A DNA stretch of 34,786 bases from an uncultured Clostridia bacterium (GCA_944386295.1 CALXAO010000045.1:1-34786); one strand, 5' to 3'. Positions 24,257-33,174 are shown, counted from the first letter of the stretch. Notes: a model not told the origin generated them from the sequence alone. A program made the numbers and translations.

Positions 24257-25162
24257 ATGTCCTACGCGTTGGAAGTAAAACGCAATCTTTTGCAGCTTTC
24301 AGTTTCTCCTTGTTGCAAAATTGCGGAATTGTATGGTTTTTTGCTTTTTTCAAATCGATGTTCAGAAACCGAACTTCGAATTGTTTCTGCTTACCCGGAA
24401 ATTTCAGCCCGATATTTGCCTTGGCTGAAAGAAGCCGGTGTTACTGATTACATGGTATCTTTCCATGGTGAGAAGTTTAAAACGCAGGTTTTGGTTGCTG
24501 CGCAGCCGAGTCAAATCCGTGCGCTGCTTGTACAGATGGGAAACTGTTCTTTTGCTTCTCCGCTGCGAATTAATTTTGGTTTATTAGAGCTAGAATGTTG
24601 CCAACGGGCATTTTTACGGGGTGTATTCTTAGCTTGCGGTGGAATCGGAGATCCTCAAAAGAGTCATTTTGTAGAGCTTCGAACATCGCATCATATTCTT
24701 GCTTCTGATTTTACCCGTCTTTGTGAAGAATTGTCGTTATATCCGGGGACAAGCCTTCGGCGTGGGAAAAAGATTATCTATTGGAAATCCATAGATGCGA
24801 TTCAGGATTTTTTGACAATGATTGGTGCTACCGGTGCAGTGCTTGATTATGCAAATGCGGAAATTCTGAAAAATATTCGGAACGGAGTTAATCGGGTGAG
24901 TAATTGTGATTCCGCAAATGCTGATAAAATTGTTTCGGCTGCAGGTAAGCAGTTGCGGGCAATTCGTTTTTTGGAAAAGAACGGGTATTTCTATCCTAAC
25001 GAAGCATTAGCGCAAATTGCTCGGCTGCGAGTTGAATTTCCAGAAGAAACACTGGAAGTATTGGGGTCGCGTTGCCAGCCGCCACTTTCAAAATCCGGTG
25101 CGTCTCATCGGATGAGGAAGATTTGTGAAATTGCAAATGCCATGGAGGAAAAAGTGCGATGA
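24257..25162 (+). CDS. whiA: WhiA-type DNA-binding regulator
   Basis: A conserved Gram-positive DNA-binding protein with an N-terminal homing-endonuclease-like (LAGLIDADG-type) domain and a C-terminal helix-turn-helix; involved in cell division and, in actinomycetes, sporulation. The 301-aa product shows CKIAELYGFLLF, AFLRGVFLACGGIGDPQKS and PPLSKSGASHRMRKI. In most Firmicutes it follows rapZ and mgfK (yvcJ-yvcK); here it follows murB directly after 12 nt. It overlaps dnaE by 4 nt. Confidence 0.95.
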   Translation: MSYALEVKRNLLQLSVSPCCKIAELYGFLLFSNRCSETELRIVSAYPEISARYLPWLKEAGVTDYMVSFHGEKFKTQVLVAAQPSQIRALLVQMGNCSFASPLRINFGLLELECCQRAFLRGVFLACGGIGDPQKSHFVELRTSHHILASDFTRLCEELSLYPGTSLRRGKKIIYWKSIDAIQDFLTMIGATGAVLDYANAEILKNIRNGVNRVSNCDSANADKIVSAAGKQLRAIRFLEKNGYFYPNEALAQIARLRVEFPEETLEVLGSRCQPPLSKSGASHRMRKICEIANAMEEKVR

Positions 25163-28100
25163 GTTTTGTTCATTTACATGTTCATACTGAATACAGCCTT
25201 TTAGACGGCGCTTGTAAAATAAAAAAAATGTTTCCTTTGCTGAAGGAAATGGGACAAGATACCATTGCTATTACAGATCACGGTGCTATGTACGGGGTAA
25301 TTAATTTTTACAAGTATGCGAAACAGGCAGGCATCAAACCAATTATTGGCTGTGAGGTATATACTGCGCCTCGTACCCGCTTTCAGAAGGAAAACAAGGA
25401 ATTGGACGGTGATCTGGGACATTTAGTTTTGCTGTGTAAGGATACTCCAGGCTATTATAATTTGATTGAAATGGTTTCCCGAAGTAATATGGAAGGGTTT
25501 TACTACAAACCCCGTGTGGATATGGAGTTGTTGGAGCAGTACCATGAGGGTTTAATTGCCCTTTCCGCCTGCTTAGCCGGAGATGTTCCGCAGCATCTTC
25601 TGCAGAATGATTATGAGGGGGCAAAGCGAAAAGCACTGGAATATCTGCGGATTTTTGGCGAGGGAAATTATTATCTTGAATTACAGGATCATGGACTGGA
25701 AGAACAAAAAATTGTAAACGAAGGATTGATTCGCCTGTCTCGGGAAACAGGAATCCCTTTGGTTGCTACCAATGACGCGCATTATCTTCAGAAAAAAGAT
25801 GCAAAAGCACAAAAAGTGCTGGTTTATATTCAGATTAAAAAGACGTTGAACGAACCTTCCGGTATGGGTTTTGAGACCGATGAATGGTATCTAAAATCTG
25901 AGGAAGAAATGCGGAATTTGTTTGAATATGTGCCGGAAGCCATCGAAAATACGCAGATTATCGCAGACAAGTGCAATGTTTCTTTTCCGGAACTGGACGA
26001 CCCGAAACATAAAAAATATAAACTGCCGGATTTTAAGTTACCGGAAGGAAAAGACCATTATGAGTATTTGAAGGAAATCACTTACATTGGATTTGAAAAA
26101 CGATATCCCGGAAAAACGAATGATCCCGAATTGCTGGAACGAATGAACTATGAACTTGCTACGATTCATCAAATGGGTTTTGTGGACTATTTTTTGATTG
26201 TATCAGATTTTGTTCAGTGGGCAAAGGATCATGGAATTCCGGTAGGACCGGGTCGAGGGTCCGGGGCTGGAAGCATTGTTGCCTATTGCATTCGTATTAC
26301 CGACGTGGACCCCATCAAATACTCTCTGGTATTTGAACGTTTTTTGAATCCTGAACGGGTTTCTATGCCGGACTTTGATATTGATTTTTGTTATGCGCGC
26401 TGCGAAGAGGTTATTAATTATGTAATTCAGAAGTACGGAGAAGAAGAGGTTGCGAACATTGTTACATTTGGAAGCTTAAAAGCAAAGAACGCTGTCAAGG
26501 ATGTTGCTCGTGTAATGAATTTTCCGTTGAATGAAGCTAATGCTATTACGAAAATGATTCCAGAAAAAATGTCTTTACACGATTGCATTGAGACCGTTCC
26601 TGAGCTGCGGGAACTATACCGAAGGGATTCCCATGTCCGCGAGCTTTTGGATCTGTCAGAAGGAGTAGAAAACTCTCCCCGACACACTTCTGTTCATGCT
26701 GCAGGCATTGTGATTGCTAGTAAACCAATTTATAAATATGTTCCCCTTCATGTAAATGGAACCAGTTTGGTGACTCAGTTTGACATGAAGTTGGTGGAAG
26801 AACTGGGACTGTTGAAAATGGATTTTCTGCGGCTTCGAAATTTGACGGTGATTGAAGACGCCTGTAAACAAATTCGACGGAAAGTGCCTGGATTTATGAT
26901 TCAGGATGTGGACTTGGACGACCGACTAGTCTACGAAATGTTGTCTCAGGGAAAAACCGAAGGTGTATTTCAGTTAGAATCTGGAGGAATGAAAAGTACA
27001 CTGATATCCTTGAAGCCGAAGAATATTGAAGATATTACTGCTGTTATTTCCCTTTACCGGCCGGGGCCGATGGATTCTATTCCTGTTTATATTTACAATA
27101 GTGCCCATCCGGAAGAAATCCATTATAAACATCCTCTGTTGAAAGATATTTTGGATGTAACCCATGGCTGTATGGTATACCAGGAACAGGTAATGCAGAT
27201 TGTTCGGACGCTGGCAGGATATTCCTTTGGCCGTGCAGACCTAATCCGACGTGCTATGGGGAAGAAGCAGGCCGACGTTATGCGGGAAGAACGGGAATAC
27301 TTTATTAATGGAAAAAAGCGCGCCGATGGGTCGATGGAGTGTTGTGGCGCTGTTGCTAACGGGGTTCCTGCTGATGTGGCAAACGATATCTTTGATGAAA
27401 TGGTCAAGTTTGCCGAGTACGCTTTTAATAAAGCTCATGCAGTGTGCTATGCCTATGTGACTTATTATACGGCGTTCCTTAAATGTCATTATCCCAGAGA
27501 ATATATGGCTGCGTTGTTGACCAGTGTTTTGGATAAGACTGACAAAATGGTAAGGTATATCAACGAATGCAAAAGCAGCAGTATTGACGTTCTTCCACCG
27601 GATATTAACGAATCTGAAGTGGATTTTTCTGTGGTGAATCAGAATATCCGGTTTGGGCTTGCTGCAGTAAAAAATGTGGGCCGGGGTGTTGTGGAACAGA
27701 TTATCCGCGAACGGGAGACCAATGGACTTTTTCAGAATTTTTATGAATTCTGTGAGCGAATGATGAAAGTATCGAAGGATGTGGACTCCCGCACCGTAGA
27801 AAGCTTGATCCGCTGCGGAGCTTTTGATTCCTTTGGGCAGCACCGACGGCAGTTAGAAATTGCTTACGGAGAAATACGCAAAAGTTTAGTAAGCACGATC
27901 CAGGAACAGCAGGAAGGGCAGTTCAGCTTGTTCGGAGGTGCAACTGCTCCGGCTCCGGTATATAAATATCCGGATGTGGAACCCTATACCAAAAAGGAAA
28001 TGCTGAATATGGAAAAAGAGATGACCGGCCTGTATTTGTCGGATCATCCGATGAAGGAATATTCGCATATGTTTGAGCAAACCAAGGCTTCGACTATTGC

Positions 28101-28698
28101 CGAACTCAACGACGAAGATGCTGGATTTGAACATAATGATAAAGTAACAGTATTTGGTATTTTGGCCAAGGTTATAAAGAAAATGACCAAAAATGAAACG
28201 ATGATGGCCATTCTCCAATTAGAAGATCTGACTGGGAATATGGAGGTTCTTGTTTTTGGAAAGGCGTATGAACGGATGCTTCCTTATCTGGAAGAAAATA
28301 ATATTGTAATTATTTCCGGCAAACTGAGCATCAAAGACGATTTTGCCCGGCGGGACGATGAAGAAGATGGGGAAGAGGCGCGTGAACCTGCAAAGTTGAT
28401 TGCGCAGGAAATTCAGGTCGTTTCTTCTCCCAGTGCGCAGGTATCAGCACCAGAACCTGTCTCGGAAAAACGGGTTTTGTGTGTAAAAGTTTGTCAGAAC
28501 GATAACGAACAGGTTCAGAACTGTGTTCGCCTGTTACAAGCATATCGAGGCGAAAATGAGGTGATTTTTCTCTTTGAGGATATCCGGAAGCAGGCAAAAT
28601 TCAACGGAAATGGGGTAGAGCTTTCTTGGGATTTGATTAGTCAATTGAAAAAACTTTTGGGAGATCGGAATGTATTTGTACGGGAGGTCATGCAATGA
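25159..28698 (+). CDS. dnaE: DNA polymerase III alpha subunit, DnaE type
   Basis: Replicative polymerase subunit, 1179 aa. The PHP domain (1 to about 280) keeps all metal-ligand positions I can check: H7, H9, D40, H41, E66, H88, C138, D206 and H208. The polymerase core has GPGRGSGAGS near 364-373, PDFDIDF with acidic residues 406, 408 and 410, and a third Asp at 556 in KMDFLRLRNLT, where the usual DFLGLR reads DFLRLR. A helix-hairpin-helix region (about 833-890) is followed by a clamp-binding QFSLF at 922-926, an OB fold near 995-1065 and a short tail domain. It is coupled to whiA (ATGA) and to the next gene (ATGA). Confidence 0.97.
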   Translation: MSFVHLHVHTEYSLLDGACKIKKMFPLLKEMGQDTIAITDHGAMYGVINFYKYAKQAGIKPIIGCEVYTAPRTRFQKENKELDGDLGHLVLLCKDTPGYYNLIEMVSRSNMEGFYYKPRVDMELLEQYHEGLIALSACLAGDVPQHLLQNDYEGAKRKALEYLRIFGEGNYYLELQDHGLEEQKIVNEGLIRLSRETGIPLVATNDAHYLQKKDAKAQKVLVYIQIKKTLNEPSGMGFETDEWYLKSEEEMRNLFEYVPEAIENTQIIADKCNVSFPELDDPKHKKYKLPDFKLPEGKDHYEYLKEITYIGFEKRYPGKTNDPELLERMNYELATIHQMGFVDYFLIVSDFVQWAKDHGIPVGPGRGSGAGSIVAYCIRITDVDPIKYSLVFERFLNPERVSMPDFDIDFCYARCEEVINYVIQKYGEEEVANIVTFGSLKAKNAVKDVARVMNFPLNEANAITKMIPEKMSLHDCIETVPELRELYRRDSHVRELLDLSEGVENSPRHTSVHAAGIVIASKPIYKYVPLHVNGTSLVTQFDMKLVEELGLLKMDFLRLRNLTVIEDACKQIRRKVPGFMIQDVDLDDRLVYEMLSQGKTEGVFQLESGGMKSTLISLKPKNIEDITAVISLYRPGPMDSIPVYIYNSAHPEEIHYKHPLLKDILDVTHGCMVYQEQVMQIVRTLAGYSFGRADLIRRAMGKKQADVMREEREYFINGKKRADGSMECCGAVANGVPADVANDIFDEMVKFAEYAFNKAHAVCYAYVTYYTAFLKCHYPREYMAALLTSVLDKTDKMVRYINECKSSSIDVLPPDINESEVDFSVVNQNIRFGLAAVKNVGRGVVEQIIRERETNGLFQNFYEFCERMMKVSKDVDSRTVESLIRCGAFDSFGQHRRQLEIAYGEIRKSLVSTIQEQQEGQFSLFGGATAPAPVYKYPDVEPYTKKEMLNMEKEMTGLYLSDHPMKEYSHMFEQTKASTIAELNDEDAGFEHNDKVTVFGILAKVIKKMTKNETMMAILQLEDLTGNMEVLVFGKAYERMLPYLEENNIVIISGKLSIKDDFARRDDEEDGEEAREPAKLIAQEIQVVSSPSAQVSAPEPVSEKRVLCVKVCQNDNEQVQNCVRLLQAYRGENEVIFLFEDIRKQAKFNGNGVELSWDLISQLKKLLGDRNVFVREVMQ

Positions 28699-29048
28699 TT
28701 TCCATGCTTGAAACTGAATACCAGGGACAGTCGGCCTTTTGTCTTCAGGATGGGGAACGTCGTCTGGCATACTGTCTTTATCTTCCAGAAGGGGAAATTT
28801 TAGATGTTATTTGCCTAGAAGATGTTTCCGATGCGCTTTTGATTCCTTTGGGGCTTGCGGTGCTCAGTAAGATGGAGTATCAAGGAGTAGAATCGGTACT
28901 GTGCAAAAACAGAACTTTGAAGGCTTGGTTGGAAAAACTTCGTTTTACTCCCTGTGCCAATGGATGGTGTGTCTCGCTGAAAGATTATTTTTGTTGTTTC
29001 TGTAATGGTGGAAAGGATTTAATGCATGAAAAAGAAGAGCCGTGTTAA
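28695..29048 (+). CDS. Unrecognised 117-aa protein, possibly GNAT-fold-like
   Basis: I do not recognise a family with confidence. The gene is real by context: its ATG overlaps the dnaE stop by 4 nt and its end overlaps the next gene by 23 nt. It has no membrane segment or signal peptide. The order of predicted elements, with a strand pair at GERRLAYCLYLPEGEILDVI, a helix at DALLIPLGLAVLSKMEYQGV, a strand ESVLCKN, then LKAWLEKLRFTPCANGW, resembles the second half of GNAT acetyltransferases (helix, strand, then LLEKLGF). The acetyl-CoA-binding loop is not evident. The C-terminal 25 residues are cysteine-rich (FCCFCNG). Function unknown. Confidence 0.7.
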   Translation: MISMLETEYQGQSAFCLQDGERRLAYCLYLPEGEILDVICLEDVSDALLIPLGLAVLSKMEYQGVESVLCKNRTLKAWLEKLRFTPCANGWCVSLKDYFCCFCNGGKDLMHEKEEPC

Positions 29049-29796
29049 GCTTTTTCTTTGTATAGGTCTGTGTTTTCTTGGGTTGATTTTGAATTTCCTA
29101 CCCACCGGCGTACAGTTTTTATGGCAGTTATTAATGTTGATTTCCGGTTGTTTTGCGCTTTATGTTGCGGGAAATGCGGCAGCAGACCGGTTCCCGAAAC
29201 TGAAGAAAACGGTATTTATACTGAAATGTATTTTCTGGGGCTGCTTTTTTCTTTGCCTTGGAACTTTTTTAGTTGTGGAAAGTTTGATTTTGTCGGAAGA
29301 ACGCACAGAAAAAAACATTCCGAATGTGGAATATGTTTTGGTTTTGGGAGCGGGGGTAAATGGAGAAACCATGTCAGCTATGCTTTGGGAGCGAGTGAAT
29401 GCTGCCTATTCTTTTTGGCAGACACATCCTTCTTCTGTTTTGATTTTGTGCGGTGGGCAGGGACCTGGGGAGTGGATTAGCGAAGCCGAATGTATGGCCC
29501 GTTGGTTCCTTGAAAAAGGTGTTCCAGAGGATCAATTGATTCTGGAAGATCAAAGTACTAATACCAAAGAAAATATTGCAAACGCACGGGAGCTTCTTAC
29601 TCAGCGCGGCGTTGAAGATTCCTCTGCGGTAGCAGTTGTGACTACCGGGTTTCATTTGTATCGTGCGAAAGAACTGGCCAGGCAGGAAGGGTTTGTTCCT
29701 TATGGGATTAGTGCTCGGCTTCCGCGGCAGCCGTTCTTTTGGCTGAACTACCATTGCCGGGAATTTGTTTCGGTTCTACTGATGTGGTTCCGATAA
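29026..29796 (+). CDS. DUF218 membrane protein, ElyC/SanA/YdcF-like
   Basis: A 256-aa membrane protein. Three N-terminal hydrophobic helices cover about residues 6-90, followed by an external or cytosolic DUF218 domain: YVLVLGAGVNGETMSAMLWE, RVNAAYSFW, LILCGGQGPGEWISEAECMA, ILEDQSTNTKENI and VVTTGFHLYRAKELA. This is the standard set for the family, which includes ElyC and SanA, implicated in envelope or peptidoglycan precursor homeostasis. GGAAAGGA lies 8 nt before the ATG. The substrate is not known. Confidence 0.87.
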   Translation: MKKKSRVKLFLCIGLCFLGLILNFLPTGVQFLWQLLMLISGCFALYVAGNAAADRFPKLKKTVFILKCIFWGCFFLCLGTFLVVESLILSEERTEKNIPNVEYVLVLGAGVNGETMSAMLWERVNAAYSFWQTHPSSVLILCGGQGPGEWISEAECMARWFLEKGVPEDQLILEDQSTNTKENIANARELLTQRGVEDSSAVAVVTTGFHLYRAKELARQEGFVPYGISARLPRQPFFWLNYHCREFVSVLLMWFR

Positions 29797-29804
29797 GTCA
29801 AATG

Positions 29805-29833
29805 ACATATTTTGTAAAATATCTGCATAGAAA
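29805..29833 (+). promoter_or_regulatory. Possible sigma-E-like promoter with internal dyad
   Basis: ACATATT (29805-29811) differs by one base from the sigma-E -35 consensus KMATATT. After a 14-nt spacer, CATAGAAA (29826-29833) matches 6 of 8 positions of CATACAHT. A 7-bp dyad, ATATTTT/AAAATAT (29807-29822), overlaps it. No good sigma-A promoter was seen in this 62-nt gap. The assignment is tentative. Confidence 0.3.
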
Positions 29834-29858
29834 ATAGTTGAAAGGGGAGAACAAACCC

Positions 29859-30362
29859 ATGTTAGAACAAATAAAACCTTCGGAATGGAATGATAATCTT
29901 TTCCGGGTGATTTCAAAAGAATGGATGCTCTTAGGGGCAGGAAATTCGGACGGTTATAATATGATGACCGCTTCTTGGGGAGAGATGGGCCATTTGTGGA
30001 ATCGTGATGTTTGTACGGTATTTATTCGCCCACAAAGATATACCTATACTTTTTTTGAACAGGAAGCAAACTTTTCTGTGTCTCTCTTCGGAGAAGAACA
30101 TCGAGATGTTTTGCAATTTTGTGGTGCTCATTCCGGACGTGATTGCAATAAAGCTGCGGAAGCTGGATTAACACCGATTTTTCAGAATGGTACTGTGTTG
30201 TTTGCGCAGGCCCGGCTCAGCCTTGTCTGTCGTAAAATTTATGTTGCAGATTTGACTCCTCAGAATTTTGTAGATTTGTCTCTGATCTCAAAATACTATC
30301 CGCAAAAGGATTTTCATCGCTGTTATGTGGGGGAAATCGAAGCAATTTTTCGTAGTTGCTGA
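29859..30362 (+). CDS. Flavin reductase-like (FMN-binding split barrel) protein
   Basis: A 167-aa protein from the ATG at 29859, which has AAGGGGAG 9 nt upstream. WMLLGAGNSDGYNMMTASWG at about residues 24-43, then CTVFIRPQRYTYTFFEQ and NFSVSLFGEEHRDVLQFCG, fit the flavoredoxin/flavin reductase-like family, which binds FMN in a dimeric split barrel. The usual TPRPxAxVTT region is replaced by this short-family form, common in gut Clostridia. Redox partner unknown. It is a stand-alone unit, with its own gap upstream and a terminator downstream, between the DUF218 gene and the Ger operon. Confidence 0.85.
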   Translation: MLEQIKPSEWNDNLFRVISKEWMLLGAGNSDGYNMMTASWGEMGHLWNRDVCTVFIRPQRYTYTFFEQEANFSVSLFGEEHRDVLQFCGAHSGRDCNKAAEAGLTPIFQNGTVLFAQARLSLVCRKIYVADLTPQNFVDLSLISKYYPQKDFHRCYVGEIEAIFRSC

Positions 30363-30388
30363 ATATCCTGTAAGAAACGGTTAAAAAT

Positions 30389-30423
30389 ACTCCCGACTGA
30401 TTTTTTCAGCTGGGAGTTTTTTT
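30389..30423 (+). terminator. Rho-independent terminator between flavin reductase and ger operon
   Basis: ACTCCCGACTGA (30389-30400) pairs with TCAGCTGGGAGT (30406-30417), with one wobble and one mismatch, followed by a T-run to 30423. It ends only 21 nt before the gerA-type start, so the ger promoter must overlap it or lie upstream and read through. Confidence 0.85.
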
Positions 30424-30444
30424 ATAAAGAAGGTGGTCATGCAT

Positions 30445-32022
30445 ATGAAGCCAAAGAAGCAAAATAAGGAAATTCGTTTTTTTTCCGATTCTTCCAAGGT
30501 ATTACAGGAACAGACGATTCATCCGGATAAAAACGGAATATTTGATTTATCCTTTTTAGTTCCTACAGGGGATTTGGCAAAAGATAAAGATCATTGGAAA
30601 ACACTGTTTTCACAGGATGCTACTTTGATTGACCGAGAATTTACCGGTGGAAAAGGTCGATTACACTGCTGCGCTTTCTTCTTTGATGGAATGGTCAAAA
30701 GTGATATTATTTATGACAGCATTATTCGGCCGATAGTAACCTGCGTACGCGGTGAATGGTTTTGTGCTTCTGATGTCTGCAGTGAAATTTTATTTGCTGC
30801 AGATGCAAAAACAGAGTCAGATCCTGCAAAATTGACCGAATCACTGCTCAGTGGAGACACCCTTCTTTTTATTGACGGTTTTCGGGAAGCAATTATTGTC
30901 AGTTCCAAAGGGTTTCCGCAACGTTCGGTGGAGGAGCCCGGTGGAGAGACAGCTTTACTTGGCCCCCGGGAAGGATTTACGGAATCGTTGCTGATGAATG
31001 TTGCGATGCTTCGACGGAAATTAAAAACGCCGGATTTAAAAATTGTTTCCAGAACTTTTGGTTCTCGCAGTAATACGAAGGCCTTTCTCTGTTATCTCGA
31101 CAGTTTGATTGATCCTTCCGTGTTGGATGAATTGCAGCGGCGTCTGGATAAAGTGTGCATTGACGGTGTATTGGATGTAAATTATCTGCTGGAAATAATC
31201 GGTGACGGAAAATATACATTGTTTCGTACCATTGGTACTACAGAAAAACCGGATTCGGTTGCCGCAAAGCTTCTTGAGGGGCGAATTGCTCTGATTTTGG
31301 ACGGAACGCCTGTTGTTCTTACCGTTCCGTATTTATTTGTGGAAAATTTTCAGTCCCAGGACGACTATTATCTGAATTACTTTTTTGCCTCCATCGGGAG
31401 GCTGATTCGTCATTTCAGTTTTTTCTTAACGATCAGTATTCCCGCCATATATGTCGCACTGGTTGCTTTTCACAAGGAAATGATCTCTTCTAAGTTGGCT
31501 TTAAGTATTGCAATTGCTCGGGATGGGGTCCCATTTCCGCTGGTTGTTGAATGTGTTCTGATGTTAGCTATTTTCGAAATATTGCGGGAAGCGTCTACCC
31601 GTATGCCAAATAATGTTGGGCAAACGATTGGTATTGTCGGTGCGTTGGTGGTCGGGCAGGCGGCGGTAGAAGCCAAATTCGTGAGTGCGCCAATGTTGAT
31701 TGTGGTTGCATTTGCGGGAATTACAGGATTAATGTCTCCAAAACTGAAAGCTCCAATTATTGCATGTCGGTTCAGTCTTATTTTTCTTGTATCTTTTTTT
31801 GGGTTTTATGGATATTTATTTGGAATTCTTTTTTTATGGATGTATTTACTTTCACTTCGTTCTTTTGGCGTTTCTTATACTGCCTATATGGGAGCTTTGG
31901 GTGAACAGAAACAAAAAGATATTTATGTGCGAGCCCCTTGGTGGTATATGCGGACAAGACCTGACCTGCTAAGTGAAAATGCGATTCGTCAGCACGGTAA
32001 GCGGAAAGAGGAGAAGATGTGA
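30445..32022 (+). CDS. Spore germination receptor A subunit, GerA/GerKA/SpoVAF family
   Basis: The A subunit of a Ger nutrient-germinant receptor in the spore inner membrane. I start at 30445 (8 nt after AGAAGGTGG, 525 aa) rather than at the ATG at 30439 or GTG at 30433. A soluble N-terminal half (to about 300) contains DGMVKSDIIYDSIIRP and VEEPGGETALLGPREGFTES, both classic for the family. The membrane half begins at YLNYFFASIGRLIRHFSFFL and includes RDGVPFPLVVECVLMLAIFE, then LREASTRMPNNVGQTIGIVG and ALVVGQAAVEAKFVS. SpoVAF shares this architecture, but the operon with B and C subunits argues for a receptor. It overlaps gerC by 4 nt. Confidence 0.93.
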   Translation: MKPKKQNKEIRFFSDSSKVLQEQTIHPDKNGIFDLSFLVPTGDLAKDKDHWKTLFSQDATLIDREFTGGKGRLHCCAFFFDGMVKSDIIYDSIIRPIVTCVRGEWFCASDVCSEILFAADAKTESDPAKLTESLLSGDTLLFIDGFREAIIVSSKGFPQRSVEEPGGETALLGPREGFTESLLMNVAMLRRKLKTPDLKIVSRTFGSRSNTKAFLCYLDSLIDPSVLDELQRRLDKVCIDGVLDVNYLLEIIGDGKYTLFRTIGTTEKPDSVAAKLLEGRIALILDGTPVVLTVPYLFVENFQSQDDYYLNYFFASIGRLIRHFSFFLTISIPAIYVALVAFHKEMISSKLALSIAIARDGVPFPLVVECVLMLAIFEILREASTRMPNNVGQTIGIVGALVVGQAAVEAKFVSAPMLIVVAFAGITGLMSPKLKAPIIACRFSLIFLVSFFGFYGYLFGILFLWMYLLSLRSFGVSYTAYMGALGEQKQKDIYVRAPWWYMRTRPDLLSENAIRQHGKRKEEKM

Positions 32023-33164
32023 AAAAATTAATTTTGATTCTTTTGATATCGTGTATTTCCTTATGTGGCTGCTGGAATTATACAGAAATTGAGGATGATT
32101 CACTGGTCTCCGGAATTGCTGTTGATCCCGGTGAGAACGGATATGCCTACAAACTTTCTTTGGAAATTATCAATACTCCGTCATCGGAAAAGGCAGAGAA
32201 CCAGGAACCAAAGATATTGACGGAAAACGGCAATACAATTTTGGAATGCCTGAGTCAGGTTTTGAATGATACATCTCGTGTCCTTTTCCTTAGTCATTGT
32301 AAAATTTTTTTGATTAATGAGGAAGTTGCCAAAGATGGTATTCAGCCTTTGCTTGATGTATTTTTAAGAAAGCATGACCTGCGCTTGGATATTGACATTG
32401 CGATTGTTCGGGGAATACAAGCCGGTGAACTGTTAAAACTCAAAAGTGTGATTGATCCCATTCGAGCATATGAGATTTCCCGGACAATTCAGGATTCGTC
32501 CAAATATTTAGGATGTGCTCCTCGGATTCCGTTTTGGAAATTGGTAAATATTCTGAGTGAAGAAGGCCAGCAGCTGGTACTTCCTGTTTTTGAAAAAACA
32601 GAAGAATCGACAGATGAAAGTTTTGCCCTAAAGGAATGTGCAATTTTTCAGGGAGATCGTCTGTGTGGTTTTATGAGCAGTGCTGACGGGCAGCTCTACA
32701 TGCTATTGACCAAACAGCTTAAGGAAACGGTTCTAAATATCCCCGTTGGGGAGGGCGACCAAAAAATTGTTTTATCTCCCGAAATTTTGGACTATACGGT
32801 AGAAATTCATCCGGAAGAAACAGAAAACGGAATTTGTTTTGAAATTCAAATACAAAGTGATTTTGTATTTGAGGAAATACCTCCAGAAATAGAACTGAAC
32901 AATCAAAAAAATATAAAAAAGATGGAAGAACAGCTTACAGAGGTTTGCTCGCAGATGATGTTTCGTTCCATAAAATTTATACAGTCAGAATATCAAACTG
33001 ATATCTATGGGTTTGGAAATCTTCTCTATCGAAAAGAAAATCGATTGTGGAAAGAAGTTGGCTCGGACTGGGCAAAAATTTTCCCGACTATTACTTTTAC
33101 TGTGGATTGGACGGTTAAAATTATAACAAACGGCTATGCCAATGGAAATATTCAGGTAAAATAA
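32019..33164 (+). CDS. Spore germination receptor C subunit, Ger(x)C lipoprotein
   Basis: A 381-aa lipoprotein. The signal sequence is MKKLILILLISCISLCGC with the lipobox LCGC, so C18 would be lipidated. The mature protein begins WNYTEIEDDSLVSGIAVD, the standard Ger(x)C opening (CWxxxEixdlxxvxgiaiD). The C-terminal domain ends with the usual FPTITFTVDWTVKIITNGYA block. It is anchored on the outer face of the spore inner membrane and contacts the A and B subunits. The start is a GTG after GAGGAGAAG, overlapping the A gene (ATGTGA). Confidence 0.92.
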   Translation: MKKLILILLISCISLCGCWNYTEIEDDSLVSGIAVDPGENGYAYKLSLEIINTPSSEKAENQEPKILTENGNTILECLSQVLNDTSRVLFLSHCKIFLINEEVAKDGIQPLLDVFLRKHDLRLDIDIAIVRGIQAGELLKLKSVIDPIRAYEISRTIQDSSKYLGCAPRIPFWKLVNILSEEGQQLVLPVFEKTEESTDESFALKECAIFQGDRLCGFMSSADGQLYMLLTKQLKETVLNIPVGEGDQKIVLSPEILDYTVEIHPEETENGICFEIQIQSDFVFEEIPPEIELNNQKNIKKMEEQLTEVCSQMMFRSIKFIQSEYQTDIYGFGNLLYRKENRLWKEVGSDWAKIFPTITFTVDWTVKIITNGYANGNIQVK

Positions 33165-33174
33165 GGAGAAAAAG

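Noticed and set aside
27241-27843. Minus-strand open frame of 200 codons inside dnaE
   Set aside because: It is the mirror of the conserved polymerase coding sequence; composition is a shadow of the + strand and no motif is visible.
30361-30389. Sigma-G-like match GAATA-N17-AAAAATA before the ger operon
   Set aside because: The -10 lacks the C and T of CATNHTA, and transcription would begin inside the terminator hairpin.
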